From Homarus americanus (Eukaryota > Arthropoda > Malacostraca > Decapoda > Nephropidae), in the NCBI RefSeq assembly GCF_018991925.1, contig NW_024732415.1, forward strand, positions 1,866,838-1,930,837: DNA of 64,000 nt, in the 5' to 3' direction. The translations under genes and the position numbers were made by a program. The notes below the pieces were generated by a model. It made no database searches and was not told where the DNA came from. It saw only the letters and a program-made list of their open reading frames with translations. How positions within the stretch are numbered: position 1 is the stretch's first letter; the number at the start of each line of letters is the position of its first letter. Below, piece by piece: positions 10,797 through 21,780 of the stretch.

Positions 10797-11370
10797 AAGA
10801 CAGGGAGGAGGTAGGAGGAAGGAGGAAGAAGGTAGAAAGGAAGATAGGAAAAAGGAGGGGGAAAGGGCATGAAAAGAAGGGAGGAAGAGGTAGAGGAGGG
10901 TCTTAGGACTAGGGGGTAGCAGGAAGGGAGAGGTGGTAGTGAGGTGACGGAGCCGGGGGCGGGGGTGTGGTCGTGGGTGTGGCCAGGAAAGTGATGGGAG
11001 GAGAACAAAGGGAAGAGGAGGAGGAGAGAACAAGGAAGGAAGAGAACAAGGGAAGAGGAGGAGGAAGAGAACAAAGGGAAGAGAGGAGGAGGGAAGAGAC
11101 AAGGAAAGAGGAGGAGGAGAAGAGAACAGGGGAGAAGAGGAAGAGAACAAGGGGGGAAGAGGAAGAGGGAAGAGAACAAGGGGAGAGAGGAGGGGAAGGG
11201 AACAGGAAGGAAGAGGGAAGAGAATAAAGGGAAGAGGAGGGAAGAACAAGGGAAGAGGAGGGAGGAAGGAGAGCAGGAGGGAAGAGACAAAGGGAGGAAG
11301 AACAGGGATTGGAAGGGTCAGAAAAAGGGAGAAGAAAGGAGGAGGAGATGAGAGGAGGTGGGACTGGCCA
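10797..11370. repeat. Polypurine block of a strand-switch pair
   Basis: About 570 bp of almost pure A/G, including a repeated GGGAAGAGGAGGAAGAGAAC-like word between 10995 and 11300. With the preceding pyrimidine block it forms a large imperfect inverted repeat. The 239- and 297-codon - strand open frames cross both blocks and are composition artefacts. Confidence 0.9.
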
Positions 11371-11424
11371 TGACGTGTTGAAAGAAATTTTTGTTGTTGT
11401 GTGACGTAGGAAGCTCCCATATCT

Positions 11425-11565
11425 CTCTTTCCTTCTTACTCCCTCCCTCCCTCCTTCCCCTTCGCCTTCCTCTCAATCTTCCCCTCTCTCACTCCCTCTC
11501 CTTCAGTCTCCTTCCCTATTATCCCTCCTTCTCTCCCTCCCTCCCTCCCTCCCTCCACGCTTCAG
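11425..11565. repeat. CCCTCCTT polypyrimidine tract
   Basis: C/T-only sequence ending in a (CCTC)n run near 11535-11557. Confidence 0.85.
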
Positions 11566-11765
11566 TAGCAATAAGAACAATCTGAACCTTATTATTGTTT
11601 TTCAATTTATTTACAAACAAAAAACTTACCTCATTCTTATCCACCCATTTAAGTGTAATTCTATTTTCTCTTGATTATACTACGAGGTGTATAATTATGG
11701 TCAGTATAGCTATCATTAAAGGTGTATAATTTAGCCTGCATATATACCTCAAGATACACAAACCC

Positions 11766-11816
11766 AATGTGACCCAACCCAACCCAACCCAACCCAACCC
11801 AACCCAACCCAACCCA
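11766..11816. repeat. (AACCC)n repeat
   Basis: About nine perfect AACCC units, a TTGGG telomere-variant motif on the - strand. Confidence 0.93.
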
Positions 11817-12522
11817 GCCATCGTTGTGTTTGGTTTGTTATTTTGTTCGTTGTTCTGTGTATTTGATTTTTTTTGGGGGGGACACGGGATAATAATGGGT
11901 AGGAATAATGGGTAGAATTGGGGGTATGGTGGGAAGGGGGAGGTAGAGACTGATGTGAATGAAATGTTGTGGTCCCTATGAGTTAAGACATCTGGGAGGA
12001 TTGGTAAAGGCAGATTGGAAACGATTGATAATGGTGGGCTGTGGTCGCCATTCCTCAGACATAGTGATATTACCTTGATTGATTGATGTGGTTTGTGTAA
12101 CTTTTGTAATTATCATTTTATTTTAGTGATGATGTATTATTCTTTGTATTTTACGTAGCATACTGAATGGCGTATGTATTTCATGTAACGCACACATATA
12201 CACACACACACACACATCAATGATGGCCCTGTTGTGAGAGGCTGTCAGTCTACCACCCACTCACATGGCAACTGACGGAGCAGCCCTTAACACGTCAAGA
12301 CTTAGTAACTTGCCATCACCTCCACCTCCTACTCCTGCCATAACAACTTTCACCCAGGGGAAGGGATGAGTGGCTCCCAGGGTGTACTCCTGTCACACAC
12401 ACATACAGTGCCAGAGTGAGTGTCTGGCACTGCACGTAGTCAATACTGTTGGTTCTCTTGCTACAACTACGGTACAGTACATCAGTGACCTCTGTTTGTT
12501 AGTGTCCAGCAGGTCATTGTTT
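11817..12522. other. Unique sequence, no gene supported
   Basis: A short (CA)n lies at 12190-12214 and a G-run near 11873-11881. No open frame with recognisable content. Confidence 0.4.
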
Positions 12523-12539
12523 AGGTACTACTACTACTG
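12523..12539. repeat. (ACT)n at the 3' end of GTA-element copy A
   Basis: GGTACTACTACTACTG directly flanks the poly(T) of copy A. On the element's own strand this reads (AGT)n after the A-tail. Confidence 0.85.
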
Positions 12540-13456
12540 TTTTTATAAGCGTGAACTCCAGCCTCCCCCAATAGCCACACCTTCGCCACCATCTTATTAC
12601 CATAATATTAAATATCCTAATACATAAGTAGCTATCCTAGCTGTGTTGAGTTAGTTGAGCCGCAGATCTATGCGGCATTCAGTGACTGTTGCCTCCTTGT
12701 CAATATATGCGACTGTTGTTTTCTTTGGGGCCGAAGATATCGTTCCCCTTAAGCAAAGCAATGCACACCTAAGCAGAGAGAAGGACAGTCGACATCTCAA
12801 CCAGACTGCAGTGTGGCTTCTGGGCTGCTGTGTCTGCTCAGACAACACCTCGGTCAGTCTTGCATAGAAGCATTTTGCACTTGGTCCCATCCCGCCAGCA
12901 GTTGTAAACACCAGAGTAGTGAAGCTGCTTGGATCCACATTCTGAATTCTCTTCCCTTACGTCCTGTTTTTGTCGTTCTCGTTCCTCTTGTGTGCAGCCT
13001 CAAGAGATGGGTTACGGTGACATGTGGCCATGGAGTCGAATATCCTGGCATCAAAGAAGGCACTCAGTCCCCGCATCCAGAACCCTCGAACTCTGACGTC
13101 CACATGGGCTTCTTTTGATGTGTTGGAAATCCTGTGATGGAGATTCTCACCGCCCAATAGAAGGAGGGTCGATTCCACCGTGATATCGCGACGTCGTGGC
13201 TTCATTCAGCATATTGACTTCGTCATACCTCAAGCACACATAGCCCCCTTTGCACACCATGGCGTGGTTGATGTAGGGTGAGCCACACACGTATTGAGAG
13301 AGCAAACCTTCTACTGGCCATCCATACCTTAGAGCAATGGCATGTGTAAATTCTTGTTTATTAAGGCTGAAGCCTTTTGCCCTTATTGGTACCGTTGTTA
13401 GCCAGTTCGAGGCGTCTACCTCCTGCGCTATAGCTACTTATTTTTTCAAGTTCAGT
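12540..13456 (-). mobile_element. GTA-targeting RLE-type LINE, copy A (5'-truncated, decayed)
   Basis: The reverse strand matches copy E (40063-42092) along its 3' part. The 3' UTR (AATAGCCACACCTTCGCC on +) is followed by the C-terminal coding region in broken frames, and the match runs back to the position equivalent to 41158 in copy E. Internal deletions and stops make it non-coding; short frames at 12651-12938 and 12957-13205 are remnants. It is clearly older than D and E. The 3' end has a short A-tail and then (AGT)n; the 5' flank is not a GTA array. Confidence 0.85.
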
Positions 13457-13545
13457 CATAGTACTCGGGGATTAAATAATCGTACTTGAAGGATTTGGTC
13501 GTCGTACTGTAAGGATTAAGACATCGTACTAAAGGGTTAAATCCT
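13457..13545. repeat. ATCGTACT-type short dispersed repeat
   Basis: Four spaced copies of a roughly 28-bp unit with CGTACT followed by AAGG and TTAA. A similar block lies at 32505-32605, so this is a dispersed short-repeat family. Confidence 0.6.
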
Positions 13546-13799
13546 CTGCTGCTGTCTTGTACCGTACAGTGTCTGCTTCTTGTGTACCGTATCTGCTGTG
13601 GCCGTAACTCTTCTGCTTGATACAGCTTGACAGATTATAGTCAACAACAAGACCCTCTGACCCTTGTACCTTTTATGGGCATATAGCCATAAATATAACT
13701 AAGATAAGTTTATATCTGTTATACAAGGATTTTAACGTTTATTTTAGTCTTGTCCCATGTTGATTTTATGAGTAACGTATTTTTTATATACTTGTACAA
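13546..13799. other. Unique sequence, nothing recognised
   Basis: Short unique spacer between the ATCGTACT repeat and a (TAC)n array. Confidence 0.35.
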
Positions 13800-13820
13800 T
13801 ACTACAACTAATACTGCTGT

Positions 13821-13888
<68 letters not shown>

Positions 13889-13898
13889 ATACTGCTGT

Positions 13899-13930
<32 letters not shown>

Positions 13931-13950
13931 TTTTTTTTACTACTACTATA
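13800..13950. repeat. (TAC)n microsatellite at the 3' end of copy B
   Basis: A (TAC)n run with two AATACTGCTGTTACT interruptions. A poly(T) tract (13929-13938) and a short further (TAC)n come before copy B. On the element strand the order is element, (AGT)n, poly(A), (GTA)n. Confidence 0.95.
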
Positions 13951-15151
13951 GTGGCCTCCAGCCCCAATAGCCACACCTTCGCCACCATTTATTTACCTTA
14001 ATATTAATTATCTTAATACATACAACTATCCTATCTTGTGTTAAATTAGTTGAGCGCAGATCGATGCGGCATTCGGTGACTGTAGCCTCATAGTCGATAT
14101 CTGCAGCAGTTGACGGAGTAGGGCAGAAGCTCGTTCCTGAGGCAGAAGAAAGCCGACCGAAGGAGAGAGAAGGACAATCGACATCTCATCCAGGCTGTGA
14201 CATAACTTCTGGGCTGCTGCTTCTGTTCGGAGATCAGCTCCATGAGTCTGGCGTAGAAACATCTTGCGCTTGGGCCCATCCCACCAGAGGTTGTGAACAC
14301 TAGCGGAGTGAAGCTGCCTTGATCGACATTTTGAATTCTCTCCCATATGCCCTTTCTCTTGTCGTTCTCGTTCCTCCTATGTGCAGCATCGAGAGCTAGG
14401 TTACGGTGACAAACGGCCATGGGATCAAAAACCTGATGTCGAAGAAGGCTCGCTGTCCCCGCGTCCAGAATCCTCGAGCACTGACGTCCACACGGGCTTC
14501 GTTAGATGTGTTTTGAGTCCTGTGTTGGAGGATCTCGCCATCCAGTGGAAGGAGGGTTTGTTCTACCATGACGTCCCGGCAGGTTTCAACATATTTGCTG
14601 TGAGATCCCTTACCTCGTCATGCCTCATGCATATGAAGCCCCTCTTCGTAAAACCATGGCGTGATCGCTATCATAGGAATAGCCACACACGCATTGGGAG
14701 GACAAACCATCTACTGGCCAACCGTACCTTAGAGCAATGGCATCTGTAAATTCTGTTTGTTAAGGCTGAAACCATTTGCCTTATCGGTAACGTAGTTAAC
14801 CAGTTCGAGGCGCCCACCTCTGCGCTATAGCTACTTTTTTTTGTCAGATTTTTGAACCTGCAGCAATAATTGCTGCAACATGTCATTTTGGCAGTGCTGC
14901 CGATCTGTTGTAATGGATCTGCTGATCTTATTAACTTCGCTGGTGTCCACTTCCCTGTTGCATTCTGGGCTATTATGTGGTCAGTGAGGGCTGCCGTGAG
15001 CTTAGGGAATTTTGATGTTCAGAGTCAGCAATCTCCTGATTAGTTAGTCCCATCCTCCCAGTCTTGGTGAAGTGCAAGAAGTGTTCTTTCTACTGGGGTT
15101 AAGTCGTGGTGTTTCAATTAGTTTGGGAATGAACTTGACACTGATTGCTTC
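13951..15151 (-). mobile_element. GTA-targeting RLE-type LINE, copy B (5'-truncated, decayed)
   Basis: The reverse strand aligns with copy E from about 40843 (GAAGCAATCAGTG) to the 3' UTR end. The coding region is interrupted by indels, so several frames carry different pieces (14041-14346, 14088-14420, 14671-14886). Both flanks are (TAC)n on the + strand, the same polarity on each side of the element. This two-sided flank is what insertion into a pre-existing GTA array would leave. Confidence 0.88.
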
Positions 15152-15262
15152 TACTATTACTACTACTACTACTACTACTGTTTCTACTGTTACTACTATT
15201 TATTCTACTAATGCGCCTGTTACTACTCTAACTGCTACTATTATTGCTACGCTTTGTTGCTA
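15152..15262. repeat. (TAC)n, degenerate, at the 5' flank of copy B
   Basis: TACTACTACTACTACTG with later TTCTACTGTTACTAC decay. It belongs to the array into which copy B appears inserted. Confidence 0.85.

Positions 15263-15309
<47 letters not shown>
15263..15309. repeat. (AAT)n microsatellite
   Basis: About fifteen AAT units. Confidence 0.95.
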
Positions 15310-15310
<1 letters not shown>

Positions 15311-15377
15311 TGAGTGTTTTAAGTATTATTATTTGGACACTTTATGAAACATTAACAACTTTGGCAGTCCTTGCTCC

Positions 15378-16345
15378 AGGTACCACATACACCAGGTACC
15401 ACACACCAGGCACCACACACCAGGCACCACATACACCAGGTACCACATACACCAGGTACCACATACACCAGGTACCACATACACCAGGTACCACATACAC
15501 CAGGTACCACATACCAGGTACCACATACACCAGGTACCACACACACCAGGTACCACATACACCGTGCACCACATACACCAGGTACCACATACACCAGGTA
15601 CCACATACACCAGGTACCACATACACCAGGTACCACATACACCAGGTACCACATACACCAGGTACCACATACACCAGGGTACCACATACACCAGGTACCA
15701 CATACACCAGGTACCACATACACCAGGTACACATACACCAGGTACCACATACACCAGGTTACATACACCAGGTACCACACATCACCAGGTACCACATACA
15801 CCAGGTACCACATACACACCAGGTACCACACACCAGGTACCACATACACCAGGTACCACATACACCAGGTACCACATACACCAGGTAAATTACATGCACC
15901 AGGTACCACATACACCAGGTACCACATACACCAGGTACCACATACACCAGGGTACCACATACACCAGGTACCACATACACCAGGTACCACATACACCAGG
16001 TACCACATACACCAGGTACCACATACACCAGGTAACACATACACCAGGTACCACATACACCAGGTACCACATACACCAGGTACCACATACACCAGGTACC
16101 ACATACACCAGGTACCACATACACCAGGCACCACATACACCAGGTACCACACACACCAGGTACCACATACACCAGGTACCACATACACCAGGTACCACAT
16201 ACACACCAGGCACCACATACACCAGGTACCACATACACCAGGTACCACATACACCAGGTAATTACATACACCAGGTACCACATACACCAGGTACCACATA
16301 CACCAGGTATCACAAACACACCAGGTATCACACACCACCTGGTTC
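15378..16345. repeat. ACCACATACACCAGGT minisatellite (15-bp unit)
   Basis: About 60 copies of the 15-mer ACATACACCAGGTACC, with occasional 1-3 bp indels. Because 15 is divisible by 3, long open frames exist on both strands (for example 15352-16338 on - and 15371-16261 on +). None is a gene. Confidence 0.95.
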
Positions 16346-16506
16346 TTTACTACACGCTATCTTCTAACATGCAAAGCTGGTGAAAGTTATATGTGGTATG
16401 CATAGCAAGTGGGTGAAGCATGTCTTGTATGGTCGGTGGCGTACGTATATTGTGTATGTCTGTTGGGTATACCAAGAGGAGTCGAGGGTGCATGTATTAT
16501 CCTAAG

Positions 16507-16822
16507 TGAAAGGTGTAATGGAATGGTCAACATGTTCGCCTCGCAAGTGAGTGGTCCCGGGTTCGATTCCAGGGCAGGGTGAAATTTGAGCAGTAATTAG
16601 AACCTGGATGGTAATCGGTTTGCGAATCATGTTCCGGGGTAATGGTTAGCCAGTGCAGTTGGCGAGTTGTCCGGTGTTCTCGGATTATTTCCTTGACACT
16701 GGGTCATGCAGCTCGTTAACTAGGGTGTGGTTGTTGTGTTGGTGACAGCTTCACACCAAACAAATTCACGCCTAGGTGGTCTCGGGCCGGCCATCCTCTT
16801 ACACAAAGGGCAGCCATTATAT
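16507..16822 (+). mobile_element. tRNA-derived SINE, copy 1
   Basis: The tRNA-like head has an AATGGTCAACATG box A region and a GGTTCGATTCC box B. The family body follows (GTAATGGTTAGCCAGTGCAG, ACTGGGTCATGCA) and the conserved 3' end GGGCAGCCATTAT. Compared with copy 4 it lacks about 45 bp after the head. Copies 2-4 lie at 19.9, 60.3 and 62.2 kb. The tRNA source looks Glu/Gly-like, but that is tentative. Confidence 0.85.
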
Positions 16823-16979
16823 TATATACTCTATGTAGTGTATAGTATGCGTATAGCAGTTGGTGATGTATGTATTGTGCAGAGCAAGCGAAAGACGTGT
16901 ATGTGTTGTGTATAGCGTGCGTACAGGTTACCATATGCACATCTAGGGAAGGTCATCTGATGTATTTCCCTGGTGTTCT

Positions 16980-16982
<3 letters not shown>

Positions 16983-17030
<48 letters not shown>
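16983..17030. repeat. (GT)n microsatellite at the 5' edge of a LINE fragment
   Basis: A pure GT run ending exactly where RT-coding sequence begins. Confidence 0.95.
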
Positions 17031-17033
<3 letters not shown>

Positions 17034-17430
17034 CCGCCAGATACAGGAAAGTGCAGAGAACAGCGTCGTGACCTGTACATGGTCTTCATCGACCTAACCA
17101 AAGCTTTCGACTCGGTCAACAGGGAAGCTCTCTGGCGGACCTTCAGCCAAAGCTCATCGCCATTGTGTGACCAACTCCATGATGGCGTGAACGGCGGTGT
17201 CCTGCACAATGGCCCCCAGTCTGAGTTCTTCCCCGTCCAAACAGGGGTAAAACAAGGGTGTGTACTGGTACCAACTCTCTTTTCCATTTTCTTGGCTGCC
17301 AGCGCCAATTTAGCCGACGGGAAGGACATCCAGTACCAGATGAAGGAACTTTTCAACGTAAGACGACTCCAGGCAGGAACAAAGGTGTCGGCAGCTTCCA
17401 TTAATGAGCTTCAGTATGGAGACGACCTCA
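17031..17430 (+). mobile_element. APE-type LINE reverse-transcriptase fragment
   Basis: The + strand frame holds RT motif A (MVFIDLTKAFDSVNREALW). Motif B follows about 50 residues later (TGVKQGCVLVPTLFSIF), then a motif C-like YGDD in place of the usual YADD (LQYGDDLIL). Just upstream, VRQIQE lies one frame away from the following KCREQ, so a one-base deletion is likely. The fragment starts at a (GT)n run and stops at a CCACCACTAACACC array, so both ends are truncated. The motifs resemble the RT widespread in metazoan genomes that is often mislabelled craniofacial development protein 2. Confidence 0.85.
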
Positions 17431-17436
17431 TCCTCA

Positions 17437-17690
17437 CCCACCACTAACACCCACCACTCACACCCTTTATCATCCACCACTAACACCCTTTACCACCCAC
17501 CACTAACACCCTTTACCACCCACCACTAACACCCTTTACCACCCACCACTAACACCTACTCACTCACACCCTTTACCAATTTAACACACTAACACCCTTT
17601 ACCACCCACCACCACACTTTTACCACCCACTACTAACACCTTACTACTCACCACCACACCCTTTACCACCGCACCACTCACAAACCCGTT
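17437..17690. repeat. CACCCTTTACCACCCAC minisatellite
   Basis: About a dozen imperfect copies of a 22-bp unit with ACCACCCACCACTAACACC. Confidence 0.9.
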
Positions 17691-17696
17691 GGGTGT

Positions 17697-17885
17697 AGTA
17701 GGAATAGGAGGAGGAAGAGGAGAAGAAGAAGAAGGGATTAGAGGGAGAAGGAAGAAGAGGGGAAGAGGAGGGGAGGAAGAAGAGGAGGAGGAGGAAGAGA
17801 AGAAGAAGAAGCACTGAGAGTAAGGGAAGTTGAAGAAGAGGGGGAAGAGAGGGGGAGGAAATAAAGAGGAAGAGGAGGAGGAACA
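17697..17885. repeat. Polypurine tract (GAAGAGGAG)
   Basis: A/G-only sequence with trinucleotide character. Confidence 0.88.
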
Positions 17886-18080
17886 CCTGTGAACGGGCAA
17901 CTCTGCCGCCGGACCTGACTTACTTAGCGGCGTGACACAGCACCTACCACCGTGTGTGTGTGTGGTAAAGTCACTTTCTCCTTCTTCAGGTACTAATGGA
18001 TGAAGACGACGAGGTTGTTCCTCCCTGAAGCCCTCGGATGAGAAGTTCTTGTCATCCTCCACCACCTTGTAACTCAGGGA

Positions 18081-18081
<1 letters not shown>
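17886..18081. other. Unique GC-richer stretch
   Basis: On the - strand a frame reads LSYKVVEDDKNF and FREEQPRRLHPLVPEEGE. The amino-acid composition looks protein-like, but no family is recognised and the flanks are microsatellites. An exon is possible but not supported. Confidence 0.25.

Positions 18082-18134
<53 letters not shown>
18082..18134. repeat. (GT)n microsatellite
   Basis: A pure TG run of about 26 units. Confidence 0.95.
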
Positions 18135-18136
<2 letters not shown>

Positions 18137-18484
18137 CCACCTACAGGAAGGTAATGAGTTGCATATGTCTTCCTGCGGCATGAGTGAGGGGAAGAAGGGG
18201 GGGGGGAGGAACTGCAGTAGACGGTAGACCGCCAATCAATCTTACCTGTCTAGTATTAACCTCAAATCTCACCTCCTTAATCATATCTTACCTGTACCTC
18301 CAGATCGCTCACTCAACGCTTATGCTAGACCCGATCTATGGCTGTCGGTAGGCTAGCGTGTCTAAAAATGAGTAATTTGTTGATTTTTGCGTAGAATTTT
18401 AGACATACACGGATATACGCCCTTGTTGATGTCTGGGGTTTACCTGACGCTTACAGCCTAACAGACATGACTCTTATCATTCCA
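18135..18484. other. Unique sequence, nothing recognised
   Basis: Includes a G-run at 18197-18207. No gene. Confidence 0.35.
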
Positions 18485-18592
18485 TCTATCTTTCTAATCT
18501 ATCTATCTATCTATCTATCAATCTATCTATCTATCTATCTATCTATCAATCTATATATCTCTCTATCTATCTATCTATCTATCTATCTATTT
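18485..18592. repeat. (CTAT)n microsatellite
   Basis: CTAT units with CAAT interruptions. Confidence 0.95.
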
Positions 18593-18671
18593 CGCAAGAA
18601 CAACTGAAAAGACAACACGACCTGGTTCGTTCTTAAGGAAAACTAAATTACCTCCACGTTGAGTTTACCGT

Positions 18672-18750
18672 CAGCCATCATCATCATCCGTCACCCATCA
18701 TCATCATCCGTCACCCATCATCATCATCCGTCACCCATCACTCACCATCA
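18672..18750. repeat. CATCATCATCCGTCACC short array
   Basis: Three to four units. A C-rich run (ACCCCCCCC) follows at 18795-18830. Confidence 0.85.
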
Positions 18751-18944
18751 CCCATAACACACCACCAAGAAGTTACCTCTCACTGTCGACATACACCCCC
18801 ACCCCCCCCCACCCCCCCCAACCCCCCACAGGTGAAGCAACAGGTGTGCAAGCGTATCATTCTATAGGACCCACATTCCTAAAACATTATTACGATAAAT
18901 GATATTTTTCTGGCATGTTGAGGAGTGAAATGAAATTGAAACGA

Positions 18945-19032
18945 TGAATACATACATACATACATACATACATACATACATACATACATACATACATACA
19001 TACATACATACATACATACTTACATACATACC
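18945..19032. repeat. (CATA)n microsatellite
   Basis: About twenty TACA units. Similar arrays lie at 23255-23317 and 58746-58796. Confidence 0.95.
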
Positions 19033-19084
19033 CGGAGCTGAATATCCTGGGGAACTACAACATCGTTCAGGAAAATCCTCTCTT

Positions 19085-19232
19085 TCGTTCCCTTTCATCC
19101 CCTCCCCCTTCCTCCTCTCTCCCTCCCTTCCTCTCCTCCCCCCCTCTCCCCTCCCCCTCCCCTTCCCTTCCTCTCTCCCTCCCCTTCTCCTCCCCTCTCC
19201 CTCCCTTCCTCTCCTCCTCCTCCTCCCCTTAC
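19085..19232. repeat. Polypyrimidine tract
   Basis: C/T-only sequence of CCTCCC and CTCTCC words. Confidence 0.88.
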
Positions 19233-19283
19233 CTGTCATAGTTCTCACTGACCTCATGGTTACTATCATTACACCAGAAAACC

Positions 19284-19866
19284 TGCTCTAAAGTGTTGTA
19301 GAGGGATGATAAGTGCTCTAAAGTGTTGTAGAGGGATGATAAGTGCTCTAAAGTGTTGTAGAGGGATGATAAGTGCTCTAAAGTGTTGTAGAGGGATGAT
19401 AAGTGCTCAAAGTGCTGTAGAGGGATGATAAGTGCTCTAAAGTGTTGTAGAGGGATGATAAGTGCTCTAAAGTGCTGCAGAGGGATGATAAGTGCTCTAA
19501 AGTGTTGTAGAGGGATGATAAGTGCTCTAAAGTGTTGTAGAGGGATGATAAGTGCTCTAAAGTGTTGTAGAGGGATGATAAGTGCTCTAAAGTGCTGTAG
19601 AGGGATGATAAGTGCTCTAAAGTGTTGTAGAGGGATGATAAGTGCTCTAAAGTGTTGTAGAGTGATGATAAGTGCTCTAAAGTGTTGTAGAGGGATGATA
19701 AGTGCTCTAAAGTGTTATAAAGAGCTATTATGTGCTATAAGTTGCTTTAATGGGCTGTTAAGTGTTCATAAATGCTGCAAAGTGCTCTTAATTGCTTTAA
19801 GGTGTGATATATTAAGTTTTTGTAAGGTACTGTTTTTAAATACTGTAGAGTGTTGTAAAGTGCTAT
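19284..19866. repeat. 30-bp minisatellite (AAAGTGTTGTAGAGGGATG)
   Basis: About fourteen highly similar 30-bp units made of GCTCTAAAGTGTTGTAG plus AGGGATGATAAGT up to about 19715, then a decayed tail (TGCTATAAGTTGC and similar) to 19866. One unit is 29 bp. The 147-codon + frame is a 10-residue peptide repeat from this array. Confidence 0.95.
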
Positions 19867-20169
19867 AAGGATCAGCATGCCCGCCTCGCAAATGAGTGGT
19901 CACGGGTTTGATCCCCGGGCAGGGTGAAACTATGGGCAAGTTTCTTTACACCATTTGCCTCTGTCTACCCAGCAGTAATTGGGGGACCTGGATGTTAATC
20001 GATTTGCGTATTGTGTTCAAGGGTAATGGTTAGCCAGTGCAGTTGGGGAGTTGTCCGGTCGTCTCGGACTTAGGGTGTGGTTGTTGTGTTGGCGACAGCT
20101 TCAACACCTCGAACAAATTCACGCCTTGGTGGTCCTTGGGCCGGCCATCCTCGTTACATGAGGGGCAAC

Positions 20170-20173
<4 letters not shown>
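19867..20173 (+). mobile_element. tRNA-derived SINE, copy 2
   Basis: The head is ATCAGCATGCCCGCC with box B GGTTTGATCCC. The body contains TATGGGCAAGTTTCTTTAC and CCAGCAGTAATTGGG, and the 3' end GGGGCAACCATTATT leads into (ATT)n. The first bases of the tRNA head are missing. Confidence 0.88.

Positions 20174-20253
<80 letters not shown>
20174..20253. repeat. (ATT)n tail of SINE copy 2
   Basis: A pure ATT array that begins at the final CCATTATT of the SINE. It was probably expanded from the SINE's own 3' end. Confidence 0.95.
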
Positions 20254-20254
<1 letters not shown>

Positions 20255-20343
20255 GTGCTGTAAAGAACACTACTGCCAAGTGTTGCAAAGAGATGTCATG
20301 CAGCGGAACGTAGTGGAGAGACGTGAGATATGAATGGTAAATA

Positions 20344-20345
<2 letters not shown>

Positions 20346-20378
<33 letters not shown>
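20346..20378. repeat. (CT)n microsatellite
   Basis: A CT run. It is followed at 20380-20490 by two copies of an approximately 65-bp unit (CGATACGATCAAGAGCTGAA and CGATACGACCAAAGGCTGAA), each ending in AAGGACCTTGAGCT. Confidence 0.9.
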
Positions 20379-20379
<1 letters not shown>

Positions 20380-20664
20380 GCGATACGATCAAGAGCTGAA
20401 GTCCTACCGCTGAAGGACCTTGAGCTAGCTATATGTCCTACGATACGACCAAAGGCTGAAATCCTATATCCGAAAGGACCTTGAGCTATGACACACACTC
20501 AACTAATCCAACCACAAATAAAAAAAATAAAATCCTTCACGTTTCAAAAGATGAGTCCCTTGAAATGCTAAAGGATCTTGAAGTCAAAGTATAAAGGGTC
20601 CTTCAGGATATTAGGAATGGGATATAATGACCTTCGCCTTGTTGTTGTTAACCGGCCACAGGTA

Positions 20665-21560
20665 TGATGGTCAGGTGAGGAGGAACACTGGACAGGTAAC
20701 AACACACAGGTGAGAGTGAAGGTGAGAGGGGCAAGGTTGAGGGGAGAGGGGTGGTGTAGGGGTGAGAGAGGGGAAGGGTGGGAGGGTGAGGGAGGAGGAG
20801 GTAGGGTGAGAGGAGAGAGAGGGGAAGGGTGAGAGAGAGGCAAGGGAGAGGGAGGGGGAGGGGTGAGGGAGAGGGAGGTAGGGGTGGAGAGGGAGAGAGA
20901 GGGAAGGTGGGAGAGAGGGGCAAGGGGTGGAGAGAAAGGGAGGGGTGAGGGAGAAGGAGGTAGGTGAGAGGGAGAGAGGAAGGTGAGAGAGGGGCAAAGG
21001 GGTGGAGAGAGAGGGAGGGGTGAGGGAGAGGAGGGGGGTGAGGGGAGAGAGGAAGGGGTGGGAGAGAGGGGCAAGGGGTGGGGAGAGGGAGGTGAGGGGA
21101 GAGGGAGGTAGGGGAGAGGGGGAGAGAGAGGAAGGGGGAGAGAGGGGCAAGGGGTGAGGGGAGAGGGTGGGGAGGGAGAGGGAGGTAGGGGTGGGGAGAG
21201 GGAGAGAGAGGAAGGGGAGAGAGGGGCAGGGGTGGAGGAGAGAGGGGAGGTGAGGGGAGAGGAGGTGTAGGGGTGAGAGGGGAGAGAGGAAGGTGAGAGA
21301 GGGGTAAGGGTGGGAGGGGAGAGGGAGGTGAGGGAGAGGGAGGTAGGGGTGAGAGGGAGAGAGAGGAAGGTGAGAGAGAGGCAAGGGAGGGGAGGGTGAG
21401 GGAGGAGTAGTGGAGAGAGAGAGAGGAAGGGTGAGAGAGGGGCAAGGGTGAGGGAGAGGGAGGGTGAGGGAGAGGGAGGTAGGGTGAGAGGGAGAGAGAG
21501 GAAGGGTGAGAGAAGGGTAAGGGTGAGGGAGAGGGAGGGTGAGGAAGAGGGAGGTAGGGA
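20665..21560. repeat. Purine-rich minisatellite (GAGAGGGAGGTAGGGG)
   Basis: About 900 bp of GGGTGAGAGAGGGGCAAGGG and GAGGGAGAGGGAGGTAGG words in a unit of about 60-75 bp. The long Pro/Ser/Leu frames on the - strand (237-265 codons) are artefacts. Confidence 0.93.
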
Positions 21561-21661
21561 GAGTGTCTAATTCTCTTTATTCATTTCTCTATTTCTTTCG
21601 TTCTTTTCTTTTTATGTTTTATTAATTCCGTTTTGTGTCTTTGCTTCTTTCGTTCGTTCTA

Positions 21662-21662
<1 letters not shown>

Positions 21663-21723
<61 letters not shown>

Positions 21724-21780
21724 TACACACACACACACTGACACACGCGCGCGCGCGCACACACACACACATCAGGCAAG

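Noticed and set aside
10527..11420. 297- and 239-codon - strand frames
   Set aside because: Pure polypyrimidine/polypurine composition (Ser/Pro/Leu then Glu/Gly/Arg), without domains or splice signals.
15352..16338. Open frames up to 328 codons on both strands
   Set aside because: Produced by a 15-bp minisatellite; the peptides are five-residue repeats in every frame.
16530..16600. Functional tRNA gene
   Set aside because: Box A and B are present, but the sequence continues into the SINE body shared by four copies and no cloverleaf acceptor stem closes.
17960..18085. Coding exon on the - strand (LSYKVVEDDKNF..)
   Set aside because: Composition is protein-like, but microsatellites border both sides and no family or convincing splice pair was seen.
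20648..21445. Pro/Ser/Leu-rich frames of 237-265 codons
   Set aside because: Opposite strand of the GAGAGGGAGG minisatellite.
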